Assembly: GCA_013339895.1 (NCBI GenBank)
Contig: JABACO010000001.1
Location: forward strand, 19,231,123 to 19,295,122
Length of the DNA stretch: 64,000 nucleotides
Reading direction: 5' to 3'
Source of the DNA: Ephydatia muelleri
Taxonomy: Eukaryota; Porifera; Demospongiae; Spongillida; Spongillidae
Shown here: piece after piece, positions 20,558-33,300 of the stretch
How positions within the stretch are numbered: position 1 is the first letter of the stretch
Layout: each line of letters starts with the position of its first letter
Translations under genes and position numbers: made by a program
The notes under the pieces: model-generated
What the model was told of the DNA's origin: nothing
The model's database searches: none
What the model saw: only the letters and a program-made list of their open reading frames with translations

Positions 20558-22670
20558 CCTGTGTGTGTATGTGATGTGTGCCTCTGTGTGAGATGTGTGC
20601 CACTGTGTATGTGTGCCTGTGTGTTGATGTGTGCCTCTGTGTCAATGTGTGCCTCTGTGTAATATATAGCCTTAGTGATGAGTGCCTCTGTGTGATATGC
20701 GCCTCTGTTTATGATACATGTGTCCCTGTGTGTAATGTGTGTAGCCTGTGTGTGATGTGCACATGCCTCTGTGTGATGTGTTCCTGTGTGTGATTTGTGA
20801 TGTGCACGTGCCTCTGTGTGATGTGTCCCTCTGTGTTATGTGTGCCTAGGCTCTGTGCGTGATGTATGCCTCTGAGTAATGTGCACTTGCCTCTGTGTGA
20901 TGTATTGCTGTGTGTGATGAGTGCCCATGTGTGATGTTTGCCTCTCTGTAATGTGTAGCCTTAGTGATGAGTGCCTGTGTGATGTGTTCCTCTGTTTATG
21001 ATGTGTACTTGTGTGTGATGTGTGCCAATGTGTAACTTGTGTGTGATGTGTGCTTGTGTGTGATGTGTAACCTTAGTGATGAGTGCCTGTGTGTGATGTG
21101 TGGCTGTGTGTGATGTGTGCCTCTGTGTGTGATGTGTGCCTGTGTGTGATGTGTGATGTGTGCCTATGTGATGTGTGCCTGTGCCTGTGTGAGATGTGTG
21201 ATGTGTGCCTGTGTGATGTGTGCCTATGTGCGATGTGTGCCTGTGTGTGATGTGGCTGTGTGTAATGTATGCCTGCATGTGATGTGTGCCTGTGTGTGAT
21301 ATACACATGCCTCTGTGTGATATGTGCCTCTGTGTGATGTGTGCCTATGTGTGATGTTTGCCTGTGTGTAATGTGTGCCAATATGTATAACCTGTGTGGA
21401 TGTGTGATATGTGCCTATGTGTCATGTGTGCCTGTAGCCTTAGTGATGTGTGCCTATATGTGATGTGTGTCTGTGTGTGATGTGTGGCTGTGTGCTATGT
21501 GTGTCTGTATGCATGCCTCTGTGTGATGTGTGCCTGTCTGTAATGTGTGCCAATATGTGTAACTTGTGTGTGATATGTGCCTGTGTGATGTGTGCATGTG
21601 TGTGATGTGTGCATGTGTGTGATTTATGCCTCTGTGTGATATGTAGCCTTAGTGATAAGTGTCTATGTGTGATGTGTGTCTGTGTGTGACATGTGCCTGT
21701 GTGATGTGTGCCTCTGTGTGTGCCTGTGTGAAGTGTGATTTGTGCCTATGTGTGTTGTGTGCCTGTGTGATTTGTGCCTGTGTGTCATTTGTGCCTGTGC
21801 GTGATGTATGCCTGTGTGTGATGTGTGCCTCTGTGTGTGCCTGTGTGAAGTGTGATTTGTGCCTATGTGTGATGTGTGCCTGTGTGATTTGTGCCTGTGT
21901 GTCATTTGTGCCTGTGCGTGATGTATGCCTGTGTGTGATGTGTGCCTGTTTGTGTGATGTGTGCCTGTGTGTGATGTGTCTGTGTGATGTGTACCTGTGT
22001 GATGGTGCTTCTGTGTTATGTGTGCCTGTGTGATGTGTGCCTCTGTGTGTGATGTGTGCCTGTGTGATGTGTGATGTGTGCCTATGTGCGATGTGTGCCT
22101 CTTTATTATGTGTGCCTTTGTGATTTGTGCCTGTGTGTCATTTGTGCCTATGTGTGATGTATGCCTGTGTGTGATGTGTGCCTGTTTGTGTGATGTGTGC
22201 CTGTGTGTGATGTGTGCCTGTGTGTGTTGTGTGTCTGTTGATGTGTGCCTGTGTGATGTGTGCCTGTATGATGTGTGCCTGTGTGATGTGTGCCTGTGTG
22301 ATGTGTGCCTGTGTGATGTGTGCCTGTGTGATGTGTGCCTGTTGGTGTGATGTGTGCCTGTGTGTGTTTGTAGCCTTAGTGATGAGTGCCTCTGTGATGT
22401 GTGCCTCTGTGTGATGTGTGCCTGTGTTATGTGTACCTGTGTGATGGTGCCTCTGTGTTATGTATCCTGTGTGATGTGTGCCTCTGTGTGATGTGTGCCT
22501 CTGTGTGATGTGTGCCTCTGTGTGATGTGTGCCTCTGTGTGATGTGTGCCTCTGTGTGATGTGTGCCTCTGTGTGATGTGTGCCTATGTGTGATGTGTGC
22601 CTATGTGTGATGTATGCCTTGTGTGATGTGTGATGTGTGCCTGTTTGTGTGACGTGTGTGTGGCTGTGTG
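20558..22670. repeat. 2.1-kb minisatellite of TGTGATGTGTGCC-type units
   Basis: Imperfect tandem units of about 15 to 17 bp built on TGTGATGTGTGCCTG, with variants CTCTGTG, CTATGTG and ATTTGTG, and occasional interruptions such as AGCCTTAGTGATGAGTGCC (several times). Long open frames on both strands (Cys/Val/Met-rich on plus, His/Thr-rich on minus) come only from the repeat. It is not a CRISPR array: there are no unique spacers. Confidence 0.95.
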
Positions 22671-25600
22671 CAACATTATAGAAGTACTTCGTTCATTCTT
22701 TACATGTGTAGGGATAAAGGATGATGTCTTCCATCCTCACTCAAACTAAAACTGATTCCATGCATTCTTGTATTAGACCTTAATGAATCCATTTCAAGGC
22801 TGATAAAAGATTTAAATCGCACATACATGTACTGGACTGTTACCTCATTGCCATGGCAACACATCGCATACCAATAACAAGCGGTATAAGCTCGCTTATT
22901 GCAATTGATTGACATTTGCTGGTTAATTCAACTATAACTGTCCCTTGACCAATTCACGTGACTATTAATAATAGGTTTTTGGCGGGGAAACAGTGGTGTA
23001 GCCGATGGATGTTACCTATTTTATCGCAACCTATTTTGTCGCCAAAGTACAACGTGCATCAGCGCAGCAAAGAGCACGATATGGTAAGCGTTTCGCTATC
23101 GGCCTTTGTCCTCTATAGCAACTTTCAGGTTCAAAGATTGGCGTGGAACTTATGGATCCGAATAAACTTCTTGATTCGCCACATACTGATGATAAGACAT
23201 GAGTGCTGCCGTGCGTAAGTGCCATTTTTGGGGTGTCGAAGATATCACAACCACTTTTCTTCCATCTACAGGAATAGGTTGTAACGCGAACACATATTAG
23301 TAGGTGTAACGTATTATTGGTACGTTATTTAATTGTATTTCCTTTTTTTGGCTTTGGAACGCAATGAGGTATGTACAAGGGTCACTTTTTTTCTCATCTG
23401 TGACTTTTTACACAAGATGAACGTTTGATGACGTGAGTGGCTCCACGTTTGTGCCAGTGTCATCGCGCGCAGATTGTCAATACCGGCGCAAATGTGTAAG
23501 CAAGTACTTCTGTGGTTCATGTATTCATGACTGATGCTATACATCATTATCTTTCAACAGAACGGAATCCGGCTTTTTGCCTAATGTGGAGACCAAGCAA
23601 AACTGACACTTGCTCTTCCTTTTTACATGCATTTGTATTTGTATATGGTTTTTTGAAGAACTAACCCTGAGAAAAGTGAATGAGATGGTGCACGTATACG
23701 ATAAAGCTGCATGGATAGAAAGTAGAAGCGGTACCGCTGTAGTACCGGTAGCCAGAAATTCAACCTTACGTACTGACGGTACGATGCGGTAAAAAGCGAA
23801 CCGCCTTTAACCGTGGATTTCCCGGACTGACGGATTATAACGTTTAAAGACGTGACAGAGCGACGGAGGGGAAGGACGTTGCCGTCCACTCTCCGTCCAC
23901 AGACGGACCGTTAGTATTGATATCAACGGTATCCGCCTACATCTGAGTGACGGGTAAGGTCACGTGATGAGACGTTACCGTCTCAATGTAATGGTTTCGC
24001 TGTGTATCCTATCTTCGGAGGATTTCCATTTGCTACCTGACCTGTCACGCAATAAATGACCTGCCAAAAAGCGATTCGACCTCATCAATTTTCGCTGCCA
24101 AAATTGATTCGAACGCGGATCAATTATGGCTGGTCCAAAGTTATCCGCCTCTGCCAAGTGTGATCCGAAACAAATTCTCTTCGAAAACATTGAGTTTATG
24201 CCCTAGTATAATATTTTGTGCATTGCATAGGCTCCATTTTACCACTGCGGTTCATTTTTGTCGGTAGAGCACTGTCGTTGGCAATAATTTGCGTATCGAT
24301 CCGACGTAAATTATAAACCGATCACGAAAACTATACGTGTATAGCTAGTGCCCGGATCATCTTTCGCTTCCACAACTGATCTGAGTACATGTACATGTAC
24401 ATGTATATGCATGTACATGTACATGCCCGGTGTCAAAGGCACAATGACTCTCGGGTCATTGATCCTAGAGATAGTTGACCTCTGGTCAACGGACACTATG
24501 AGATCAAAGACTGCCCGAACATTGGTACCTGGATTAAAATGACCCCACTATTGTAGGAATGACTCCCCTAGGGAGTCATTTGCATCTATAGATACCAATG
24601 TCTTCCCCATTTTATTAACGCTAGAGCAATTTGAATTTGCAATATACAATAATGTTTCATTATTTACACCAAAACTGTGTCTAGAGATTACTGATCTTCC
24701 TGGATAAGCATGTAGAACACTTCCAGTTTACAGGAATATTCATTTTGCTTCTTATTTTACATGTCAGTAGTGGCAATTTGTACATGCACTCAATCATATT
24801 CGTGTCAGGCATATGACACACACAATACACTTTGATACACAAAACCTTTGGTTTGAAGCGAGCGATTGCACACTGAATGGGGGAAGTGACTCAATTAACT
24901 TGCCCATTTTGTGGCAGCAAATGCAGCATTGCTGGGTTATGTCAAGTATTTGCTGATGAGTGTGCTAAATATACATGTAGGCGTAGCTCATATTCCCCGT
25001 CCAATTCCAATCAAACCTTGTTTCCGTGCTTTTTACACCACAATTGTCATTATATCCTATATGCTACTAATTTTCTCGTATAGAGAATATTTCATTTACC
25101 TGTTTTGTATGGACAATTCCAGCTCGCTGCCTGCTAATATACATTTCCCCGAGGCTTCAAAGAACAGGAAATCTGATCTGAGACGTTAAACGTGTCCCCT
25201 TTACCCACTTTAATTGTGCCACAGTTGCATGCAAGCTAGCTAGCACTGTCAGCAATGTGAAACAGCTCAGGTGTTGCAAAATGGTTCATAAAAATTAAAT
25301 TTGACATACTATTTCTTCGTTATCCACAAACTTGATGCGTGCCAAGTACATGTATAACTCATCCTTTAACATGTATGGCTTGAATTCACTGCCATCACCT
25401 CCATCATGTGCAATAGTGGGGCTTGATTAACCATGGGCCTTGTTTCAATCACTCACACTCACCTGTTGACTCATTGCACACACTTTCCCGTTACATATAA
25501 TATATTCTGTCTGCTATTTCCAGTGTGCTTTGTATGTATTACATGTACATGTATATAGCTATCATCATTCTATATATTTGGGGGGTTTAGTATCATCACT

Positions 25601-26968
25601 TAATTACTACTGATTCCTATATACAGTAATAGTTCGCCATAATTTGTTATTAAATCAGCTAGGAGCACATAATGATAGAGAATTACAAACAAGTGGTCAT
25701 GGATTGTATACTCTGCAGAGGTACTTGACACCTTTTTATTCACTTCAGTAGATCTAGCTTCTAAATCGCGAAGCATAGCATTCCAAGGATAATGGCTACA
25801 TGTATTGCGAATTGGTGGCAGAAACCATAATATGCACCAAAAAATTGTGCATGTAGAGCTTCCATTTGTAGTTTTTTGAACGGCCAGCCTATGCCAGAGG
25901 GGTTCCTGAGTGAAATGGAAGAGTGGTCTAGTTTTTCAATTTCGTTCCAATCTGCTCTCATTACAGCAAGTGCATATCTTGTAATTTTTGTGTCTTGCTT
26001 TCATTCCTCTCTTATTGCGGTCTGTCATGATTTAAAAAAAAAAAGAACAACACAGCGAATAAAATGGTATATATCTCTCAATTTTTGGTTTGCCAATGCC
26101 TAGTTTAGGCGGCCTAAATGGCGTCCATTTTGATCTGCTCACTTTACAACTTACATATGTATAATGCAAGTTTAGGTTAAACTATTTGTATGGGTTGGCT
26201 GCGAAATCGTTCTGGCAAGTCCAGCGGGCACCTGACTATAACACCTCATAACACTGCTAAGACATTACAGACAACACTACCAGGATCTGCTGATGCTGAA
26301 AAGCTGGGATTAGCTAAAGGGTTATGCAAAAAATTTCAATCAGCATCATGGAGCAAAGCCTTTGAAGCAGTGCAGAATGAAGTAGTTTACCTGACAGCTT
26401 AGTGTTCTCTTCAGCGACATGATCATAATTGGTAGTAATCAATGTGTCCAGCAGAGTTGTAGATGCCACTGGAATCATTAGAGCAGCTTTAATTTGTAAA
26501 ATTATTTTTCTGAAAACATTATTTCCAAAAGACAGTGGTTTAAAATATTTACATGTAGCTGCACTCAATAAGTATGTCCACACCCTTCCAGTCATTAAAA
26601 GTAGGTGTTGTTTTTTGTTAATTTTTGGGCATTTTTAAAATTTAAGCTCTAAAGTTTGAACGGTAGTTTAATATTACTTTCTGACTTGTAAAATTCAAAT
26701 ACATTTCAGTTGCCTACCATTGATAGCTCTTCGATTAGCTACTTTCAACAGAATAATCAGTGCTAATGGAAGTATATAATACTACTCAATTCATTTTTAA
26801 ACATTGTTGTGAAGTAATATATATAAGCATACACTTGTATTTAGTAATCTGAAATGCAGTGATGAACAAAAAAAGGGGAATTGAAATGGATTGGTTGGAA
26901 AAAATGCATTAAATACTACAGAAACGTTTTGAGTACTAACACAAATCTCATATAAAATAAGAGGAATT
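22671..26968. other. 4.3-kb intergenic stretch without recognised genes
   Basis: AT-rich. ACATGTACATGT-type self-complementary words occur at 24385-24430 and 25540-25555. A 10-bp inverted repeat AATGACTCCC/GGGAGTCATT lies at 24558-24580. Open frames of up to about 90 codons exist but none has a recognisable domain or flanking splice logic. It might hold regulatory DNA or unrecognised exons. Confidence 0.45.
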
Positions 26969-27094
26969 TGTTGGAGATTATGATTGTAATAATGTAATAG
27001 TGTGTATGATGTAATGTTGAGTCAGTTATTAAAATTTGAGAACGAGAACTAAGCGAAACGGGACACTCAGACCTGTGTAGCGGAATATCTTATA
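26969..27094 (+). repeat. 5' LTR of BEL/Pao element
   Basis: 126 bp, TGTTGGAGATT to TATCTTATA, matching 32774-32899 by eye. Confidence 0.93.
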
Positions 27095-27114
27095 TGGTGC
27101 CGAAACCCGGGATC
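27095..27114 (+). other. Primer binding site matching tRNA-Phe
   Basis: TGGTGCCGAAACCCGGGATC is the reverse complement of the 3' end of animal tRNA-Phe(GAA), including the CCA tail, over 20 bases. It begins at the base after the LTR. This is where minus-strand cDNA synthesis would be primed. Confidence 0.85.
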
Positions 27115-27140
27115 CGATAGAACATAGGTTTGAGTGTAAC

Positions 27141-28376
27141 ATGACAGAACAAGGCCTCGTTAGAAAGAAGCATGTCCGTGGTGGGCATCGTGCGTCGACT
27201 ACTCGAATTATCGCCCAGGCTGTCCAAATTCTCAAGTCGGAGGAACGCAATCCTGCTAGATTGAGACAGATTGAGACGGCGCTGCGCGAGAAACTTGGCG
27301 TTCTGGAGAAACTAGATGCAAAAATAATTGATCTGACGTTGACAGAAGAAGCGCTAGCTGAAGAGATTGAACAAGCTGATGCGTGTAAAGAGAAAATCCA
27401 AGTAATGTTGTTCGAGTTAGAAGCAGCTCTTGCAACTGGTCATGGACGCATTAGTACGGCTACTTTACACGGTAGAGCCTCGATAAGCCCTTCACCAATG
27501 GAGGTGGACTCTGAACGGCAAGAAGTGAAACAGGAAGTACCAGAAGTAGGCTTACATGCTGGTGTAACTCGCAAACCAACATCTCTTTCATCCTTTGAAT
27601 CGGCAAGAGTATGGGAGAGTTCTCATACGACATTGGGACCAAAGGTCAAGTTACCGAAGCTTACCTTGAAAAGATTCACGGGGGACATAACAGCGTGGTC
27701 TACCTTTTGGGAGACCTTTGAATCTTCCATCCACCAGAACACCAGCCTTTCTAACATTGACAAGTTTAATTACTTGAGTTCGTTGTTGGAATCATCTGCG
27801 GCAGATGCAATATCAGGATTAGCGATCACATCCAACAACTATGAAGAAGCCATTTCTGTCTTGAAACGAAGATTTGGAAATAAACAGCTCATCATCAGTA
27901 GACATATGGATGCTCTCCTCAATCTGGAAACAGTAACATCATTGCATAACCTCAAGGGTCTTCGTACATTGTGCGACTCCATAGAATCTCATGTAAGAAG
28001 TCTTGGATCACTTGGTGTATCATCTGCATCATATGGAAGCCTATTGTCCTCAATTCTGATGAATAAGTTACCCCATGAGCTTCGAGTAATTGTAAGTAGG
28101 AAGGTGGGTGATGAAGACTGGGAGTTCACTGAAGTTATGGAAACGATTCAAAAGGAGATAGAAGCCAGAGAGAGAGCTGAAGCAAATCCTATTACACCAG
28201 TTATGAAGAAGCAGTACAAAGACATCCCCACCACCGCTTCACTGTTATCAGGAGATACCGTTCAAGGGCCCACATGTGTAGCCAGCCTCACGCCTCCAAC
28301 TCTTGCAGATCAGTTGTTGACGTTGAAGCTCGGAAACAGATCCTTTTCAGGGATGGTAGATGCTTCTTATGCCTGA
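27141..28376 (+). CDS. BEL/Pao gag, N-terminal part
   Basis: ATG at 27141, the first after the primer site. An N-terminal charged, probably coiled-coil region (RLRQIETALREKLGVLEKLD) precedes a DUF1759-type Gag domain at about residues 170-350 (KLPKLTLKRFTGDITAWSTF, FNYLSSLLES). The authentic frame ends near 28270, where a frameshift moves the zinc-knuckle region to another frame. The last 30 or so codons up to 28376 are out of register. Confidence 0.85.
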   Translation: MTEQGLVRKKHVRGGHRASTTRIIAQAVQILKSEERNPARLRQIETALREKLGVLEKLDAKIIDLTLTEEALAEEIEQADACKEKIQVMLFELEAALATGHGRISTATLHGRASISPSPMEVDSERQEVKQEVPEVGLHAGVTRKPTSLSSFESARVWESSHTTLGPKVKLPKLTLKRFTGDITAWSTFWETFESSIHQNTSLSNIDKFNYLSSLLESSAADAISGLAITSNNYEEAISVLKRRFGNKQLIISRHMDALLNLETVTSLHNLKGLRTLCDSIESHVRSLGSLGVSSASYGSLLSSILMNKLPHELRVIVSRKVGDEDWEFTEVMETIQKEIEARERAEANPITPVMKKQYKDIPTTASLLSGDTVQGPTCVASLTPPTLADQLLTLKLGNRSFSGMVDASYA

Positions 28377-29293
28377 AGAAACAACACGTGAGTAGAAACT
28401 GTCGCTCATCACTGAAATGCTCGAACTGCCATGGACGACATCATGTGAGTATCTGCTTAAATGGTCCCCAGGGAGGAATGGCAAGGGAGCAACAAGGTAT
28501 GAATTCTCCAGCAGAGCAGACATCACGGGGTTTTAGTGCACCTATCCCAGGAAGCAATGCAACAGCTGCCAGAGCTTCTACATTGTCAATGTATGTGGAT
28601 TGTAGGACTCCTGTACTTCTACAAACAGCAAAGGCGACTCTTCACCACCCGGATAATCCTTCACTAATGCTGGAAGCGAGAATCATTTTGGACAGTGGAA
28701 GCCAGAGATCATATATCACCAACAAGCTTAAGGATGATCTATCCCTACCAGTGGAACGGAGTAAGACTATGAGCATTAAGACATTTGGAGCAGCAAAGGA
28801 AAGATTGCAGACATGTGAAGTAGTGAGAGTGGTAGTGAAGTTCAAGGATGGACGTAGCAGGGAATTAACCTTACTCACAGTGCCTACTATATGTGAACCA
28901 CTTGTTGGACAGCCCATAAGGGACTCCAAGCGAAGGTTTCCTCACTTGGCAGGTATAGAACTGGCCGACCCAGATTGCAATGATCAAGGTCTGGAAATCA
29001 GCATTCTCATAGGATCAGACCTGTACTGGACGTTGGTGACAGGAAGGGTGAGACGGGGCGTGAATGGACCAACAGCACTGGAAACTAGGTTTGGCTGGGT
29101 ATTGTCAGGGCCTGTGCACGGTTCACCAGTCCAAGTATCCTCTACAAACCTCATTTCCTCCCATGTATTAAAACAGGAAGCATCATGCGTACAGCACCAT
29201 GATTTGGAGCGGCTTGATTTGCAGTTGAAAAGATTCTGGGATCTGAAAACACTTGGAATTGGAGAAGCTGAACCTGATGTGTGTGTCTTTTAA
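28270..29293 (+). pseudogene. BEL/Pao gag zinc knuckles and aspartic protease
   Basis: Starts by frameshift from gag. Cys/His motifs CFLCLKKQHVSRNC and CSNCHGRHHVSIC (about 28365-28460). Then the DUF1758-type protease with active-site LDSGSQRSYI (about 28690) and IGSDLYWTL (about 29010). Ends near 29290 at another frameshift into RT. Confidence 0.8.
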
Positions 29294-31436
29294 AGCTGGC
29301 AGATATGAAGTAGAACTCCCTTGGAAGGAGATCCATCCTGATCTCCCAGAGAACTACCAGCTGTGTCAGAGAAGGCTTTGGAACCTTGTAAAACGTCTTC
29401 AACAAGAGCCGTCGGTCTTAAAAGAATATGACGGAATCATCAAGGAGCAATTGAACAAAGGGATCATAGAAGTAGTCACTGACAATGATAGCTGTAAGCT
29501 CGCGAAGGTACACTATCTTCCACACCATCCCATAATCAGGAAAGACAAACAAACAACTAAAATGCGCATAGTATATGATGCATCAGCAAGATGTAATGGT
29601 CCATCTTTGAATGACTGTCTGCACGCCGGTCCAGCATTTGGACAGAATGTCCTTGACATTATACTTCGATTTCGACTTTATGCGACAGCATTAACAGGAG
29701 ATATTGAGAAGGCTTTCTTGATCTCGATTGCGACCAAAGACAGGGATTCATTGTGATTCCTATGGATTGATAATATTGCATCAAGTCTACCCAAGATAGT
29801 CATGCTGAGATTCACAAGGGTCGTCTTCGGAATAATGTCAAATCCATTTTTGCTCAATGCGACCTTGCAGCTGCATCTGAAGAAATATGAAATGGAAGAT
29901 CCATCATTTGTTAACAAATTTATGCATTCTATATACGTCGATGATGTTGCCTTTGGAGGGGACAGCACAAATGAAGTGTTTGAACTTTACTTGAAGACAA
30001 AGTCCAGGCTAGCGGAAGGAGGGTTCAATTTGAGGAAGTTCGTGTCAAATGATAGAGGTTTGCAGGAGAAGATTGAAAGACAAGAGGGCTTGAGAGAGAT
30101 GTTCACTCAGGGTTGTACTGTTGCTCAAGATGATAATTCGTTTGCCAAAACATCTCTTAGTTACCAGTCTGATGTGAACTTGGGGGAGCAAAGAGTGCTT
30201 GGTATCTGTTGGAACCCTGTTGAAGATAAATTGCAGTTTGAGGTAAAGGAGATTGCACAATTGGCCAAACAAGTCAACCCTACCAAGAGGACAATAGTCA
30301 GTATAGCTGCAAAATTCTATGACCCTCTAGGAATCATCTCACCAATCGTTGCCAATTTCAAGCTAATAGTTCAGGAGTTATGTAAGATGAAGGTAGACTG
30401 GGATGAACCACTTCAGGGAGAGTTGCTGGAAGAATGGAATAAGCTAGTGCTTAATCTACAACAGGTGCAACCAATCACTATATCCAGATGCTATTTCAAT
30501 GGCATCTCGGAACCTGTTATCTTGCATAGTCTGATAGGGTTCTGTGATGCATCCCTGAAGTTGTATGCTGCTGTCATCTATTTGAAGATCCAGACTGTCT
30601 CTGGGTATAGTATACGATTGGTGTCTTCAAAAACTAGAGTAGCTCCAGTTGGTGGACAAACCATACCCCGTTTGGAATTGCTCGCAGCACTCCTTTTAGC
30701 CAAATTGATTTCTAGTGTTCATCATACACTGGAGACAGAACTGACTTTGCAAGTGCCCTTGTGCTTTACTGATTCAACAGTGGCTTTAGGTTGGATACGG
30801 AGTCAGAATAAGGACTGGAAGCAGTTTGTACAGAATCGGGTGAACAGTATTAGAAAATTAGTGGCAGCCGAATACTGGAGGCATTGCCCAGGAACTGAAA
30901 ATCCAGCGGATATCCCATCAAGAGGGCTGGACTTATCCAATGACACGAGGCTTCAGTTGTGGCTTCATGGACCAAGGTTGTGTCATTATGATCACTACAC
31001 TGAAAATGTACACATTCCAATTCCAGTGGAATGTCTCAGCGAAATGAAAGCAGCAGACAAAGCAGTGCACAGTCTGTTAACCAAACGCATAGGATGCACT
31101 CCAATGCTGAACTGTGAAGGGTTCAGTAATTGGCAGAAGTTGTTGAGAGTCACAGCCTATGTATTGAAGTTTATAGAGTTACTGAAGAGTCATTCTGATT
31201 GTGTACAGAAGCCATCTCTGAAGCTCAATGTAGATGACATTTTCAAAGCCGAAGCATATTGGATCAAGTTTGCTCAAGTGGCATTGGAGGAAGATAGAAG
31301 ATTCAGCACATGGAAGCAGCAGTTTAATCTTGTGCTGGATGAGAATAGAATTTGGAGATGTAAGGGACGGCTAACAAATGCCAATATTACTGATAGTGCA
31401 AAGTATCCAATCCTTCTGGATCGTCACACCATCTGA
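29253..31436 (+). pseudogene. BEL/Pao reverse transcriptase and RNase H
   Basis: RT landmarks are MRIVYDASARCNGPSLNDCL, LTGDIEKAFL and the catalytic YVDD at 29934-29945. An in-frame TGA at 29754-29756 cuts the RT in two. The Pao-specific region (DPLGIISPIVANFKLIVQEL) and RNase H with FCDAS and PRLELLAALLLAKL follow. The frame is lost near 31432, at the start of the integrase zinc finger. The first few codons up to about 29290 overlap the previous frame. Confidence 0.82.
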
Positions 31437-31438
31437 CA

Positions 31439-32717
31439 TACCTGATTGTTCAACGTTGCCATGAAAGAGTGTTTCACAATGGAACCAAGGAGACACTAAC
31501 CGAACTAAGAGGAAGATTCTGGATTGTGAAGGGTAGGCAGGTAGTCAGAAGGATACTGAGACGATGTGTTCTGTGTAAGCGATTTGAAGGCAAGCCCTAC
31601 GATGAGCCACCACCACCACCACTACCAGTGTTCCGTGTGCAAGAAGCACCGCCATTTGCTGTAACCGGAGTTGATTATGCAGGCCCACTATATCTTAAGG
31701 ACTCAAACAAGGTGTGGATATGCTTATTCACTTGCTGTGTAATCCGAGCTGTGCATCTTGAGGTAGTACCAGATATGACAGCAGAGACCTTCATAAGATG
31801 TTTCAAGCGGTTTATAGCTAGGAGAGGTATTCCTCATAAGATCATATCGGATAATGGCAAGACGTTCAAGCTAGCAAACAAAATCATTTCAGCTGTGTTG
31901 AGTCATCCACAGACAGAGCAATACCTATCAAACATTCGCGTTGATTGGGTTTTCAATCTGGAACGAGCACCCTGGTGGGGTGGGATCTTTGAGAGAATGG
32001 TACGTTCAATTAAACGCTGCCTAAAGAAAATCGTTGGACAAACCAGACTTATGTACGATGAGTTAGTCACAGTTGTAACGGAGATTGAAATGATACTGAA
32101 TTCTCGACCACTATCCTTTGTATCCAGTGAAGATCTTGATGAGCCTCTCACTCCATCGCATCTGCTGACAGGCCGCAGGCTACTTTGTTTACCTGATCCA
32201 CCACCAGATGTCGACCCAGACTATGGAGGGACCTCAGTTGAATTATCACTGAGAGCCAGGTATTTAAACACTCTTTTAGATCACTATTGGCAAAGGTGGA
32301 TTATTGGAGTTAAGAGAGCAACATTGTACATCAAGAAAAAATGTTGTGGGTGATGGTAAAGTTGTGGCAGTTGGAGACATTGTAGTAATCTATGACCAAG
32401 GACTCCCAAGAGGATTTTGGAAGTTAGGCTGTGTTGAAGAACTGATAACTGGATCTGATGGACAGTGTAGAGGAGCATTTGTTCGTGTGAAGTCAGGTAG
32501 AAGCAGTAGGTCATTACTCAAGCGTCCTGTACAGCATTTGTACCCTCTGGAAGTTCAGTGTGTTGCAAGTCCACATGAAAGGGAAGGCTCGAGCCCACCT
32601 GCACTTGATGAACAACCTGTACATATTGATACCATGACATCTTCCCGACCCAAGCGAGTAGCTTCACAGATAGCGCAGTTGAAGATCAAGGATTGTATTA
32701 AAGAGTTGAACAGCTAG
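31439..32717 (+). pseudogene. BEL/Pao integrase and C-terminal domain
   Basis: The integrase zinc region ends CVLCKRF. Core residues are in VTGVDYAGPLYL, IISDNGKTFK and APWWGGIFERMVRSIK (acidic triad present). A frameshift near 32305 separates the last domain (GDIVVIYDQGLPRGFWKLG), typical of BEL polyproteins (DUF5641). Ends in a stop at 32717, about 55 bp before the 3' LTR. Confidence 0.82.
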
Positions 32718-32773
32718 TTTGCCTTGTGCTTGTGATGTTGTCTAGCATCAAGAGCTATTCAACAGGGGGAGTA

Positions 32774-32899
32774 TGTTGGAGATTATGATTGTAATAATGT
32801 AATAGTGTGTATGATGTAATGTTGAGTCAGTTATTAAAATTTGAGAACGAGAACTAAGCGAAACGGGACACTCAGACCTGTGTAGCGGAATATCTTATA
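32774..32899 (+). repeat. 3' LTR of BEL/Pao element
   Basis: 126 bp, apparently identical to the 5' LTR. Preceded by the polypurine tract AGGGGGAGTA. Confidence 0.93.
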
Positions 32900-33300
32900 G
32901 AGTTATAGCAGAGTTGGTACTTTTATTTTCTAGGTTTTAGCACTGCTGTTATCTTCTAATATTGTATTTCACACCAACTTTAAGAGGAAATTGAAGCAAC
33001 AGTGCAATTCTTGTACGAATTGGGAAATCACTTGCATTAATTCAAACTTCTACACATCCTCATTTGTACCACAAAACTGATGGTGATATGAAAGATGCAA
33101 ACACTAACGGTTTTATCAGCTAGAGTTATCACTCGATCCCACAACTTCAGAATGGGCTGCTTTGTCTAAAATTTAATGATTTGCGCAGTAATACAATAGC
33201 AGCATTACTAAATTTCCCTGCAATGTGAATTATATATTACTATGCAAACCCGTTACAATGACAGGTACACCATCAATTGACTTACAACACTGCCAAATTA
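32900..33300. other. Spacer between two retroelements, nothing recognised
   Basis: About 400 bp of AT-rich sequence with no features I can support. Confidence 0.5.

Larger units (their letters stand above)
26969..32899 (+). mobile_element. Full-length BEL/Pao LTR retrotransposon, 5.9 kb
   Basis: Two 126-bp LTRs (26969-27094, 32774-32899) look identical. The flanks GAATT (26964-26968) and GAGTT (32900-32904) are a 5-bp target duplication with one mismatch. The primer site directly after the 5' LTR matches tRNA-Phe. The gag-pol order is Gag with DUF1759, zinc knuckles, DUF1758-type protease, RT (YVDD), RNase H, integrase and a BEL C-terminal domain, which is diagnostic of BEL/Pao. At least five frame breaks or stops are present. 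No env. Confidence 0.95.

Noticed and set aside
20558..22670. Cys/Val-rich and His/Thr-rich open frames up to about 125 codons; possible CRISPR-like array
   Set aside because: Purely the translation of a tandem repeat; units are directly adjacent with no unique spacers.
26190..26402. 70-codon plus-strand open frame (MGWLRNRSGKSSGHLT...)
   Set aside because: Length expected by chance in this region; no recognisable domain or neighbouring exon.
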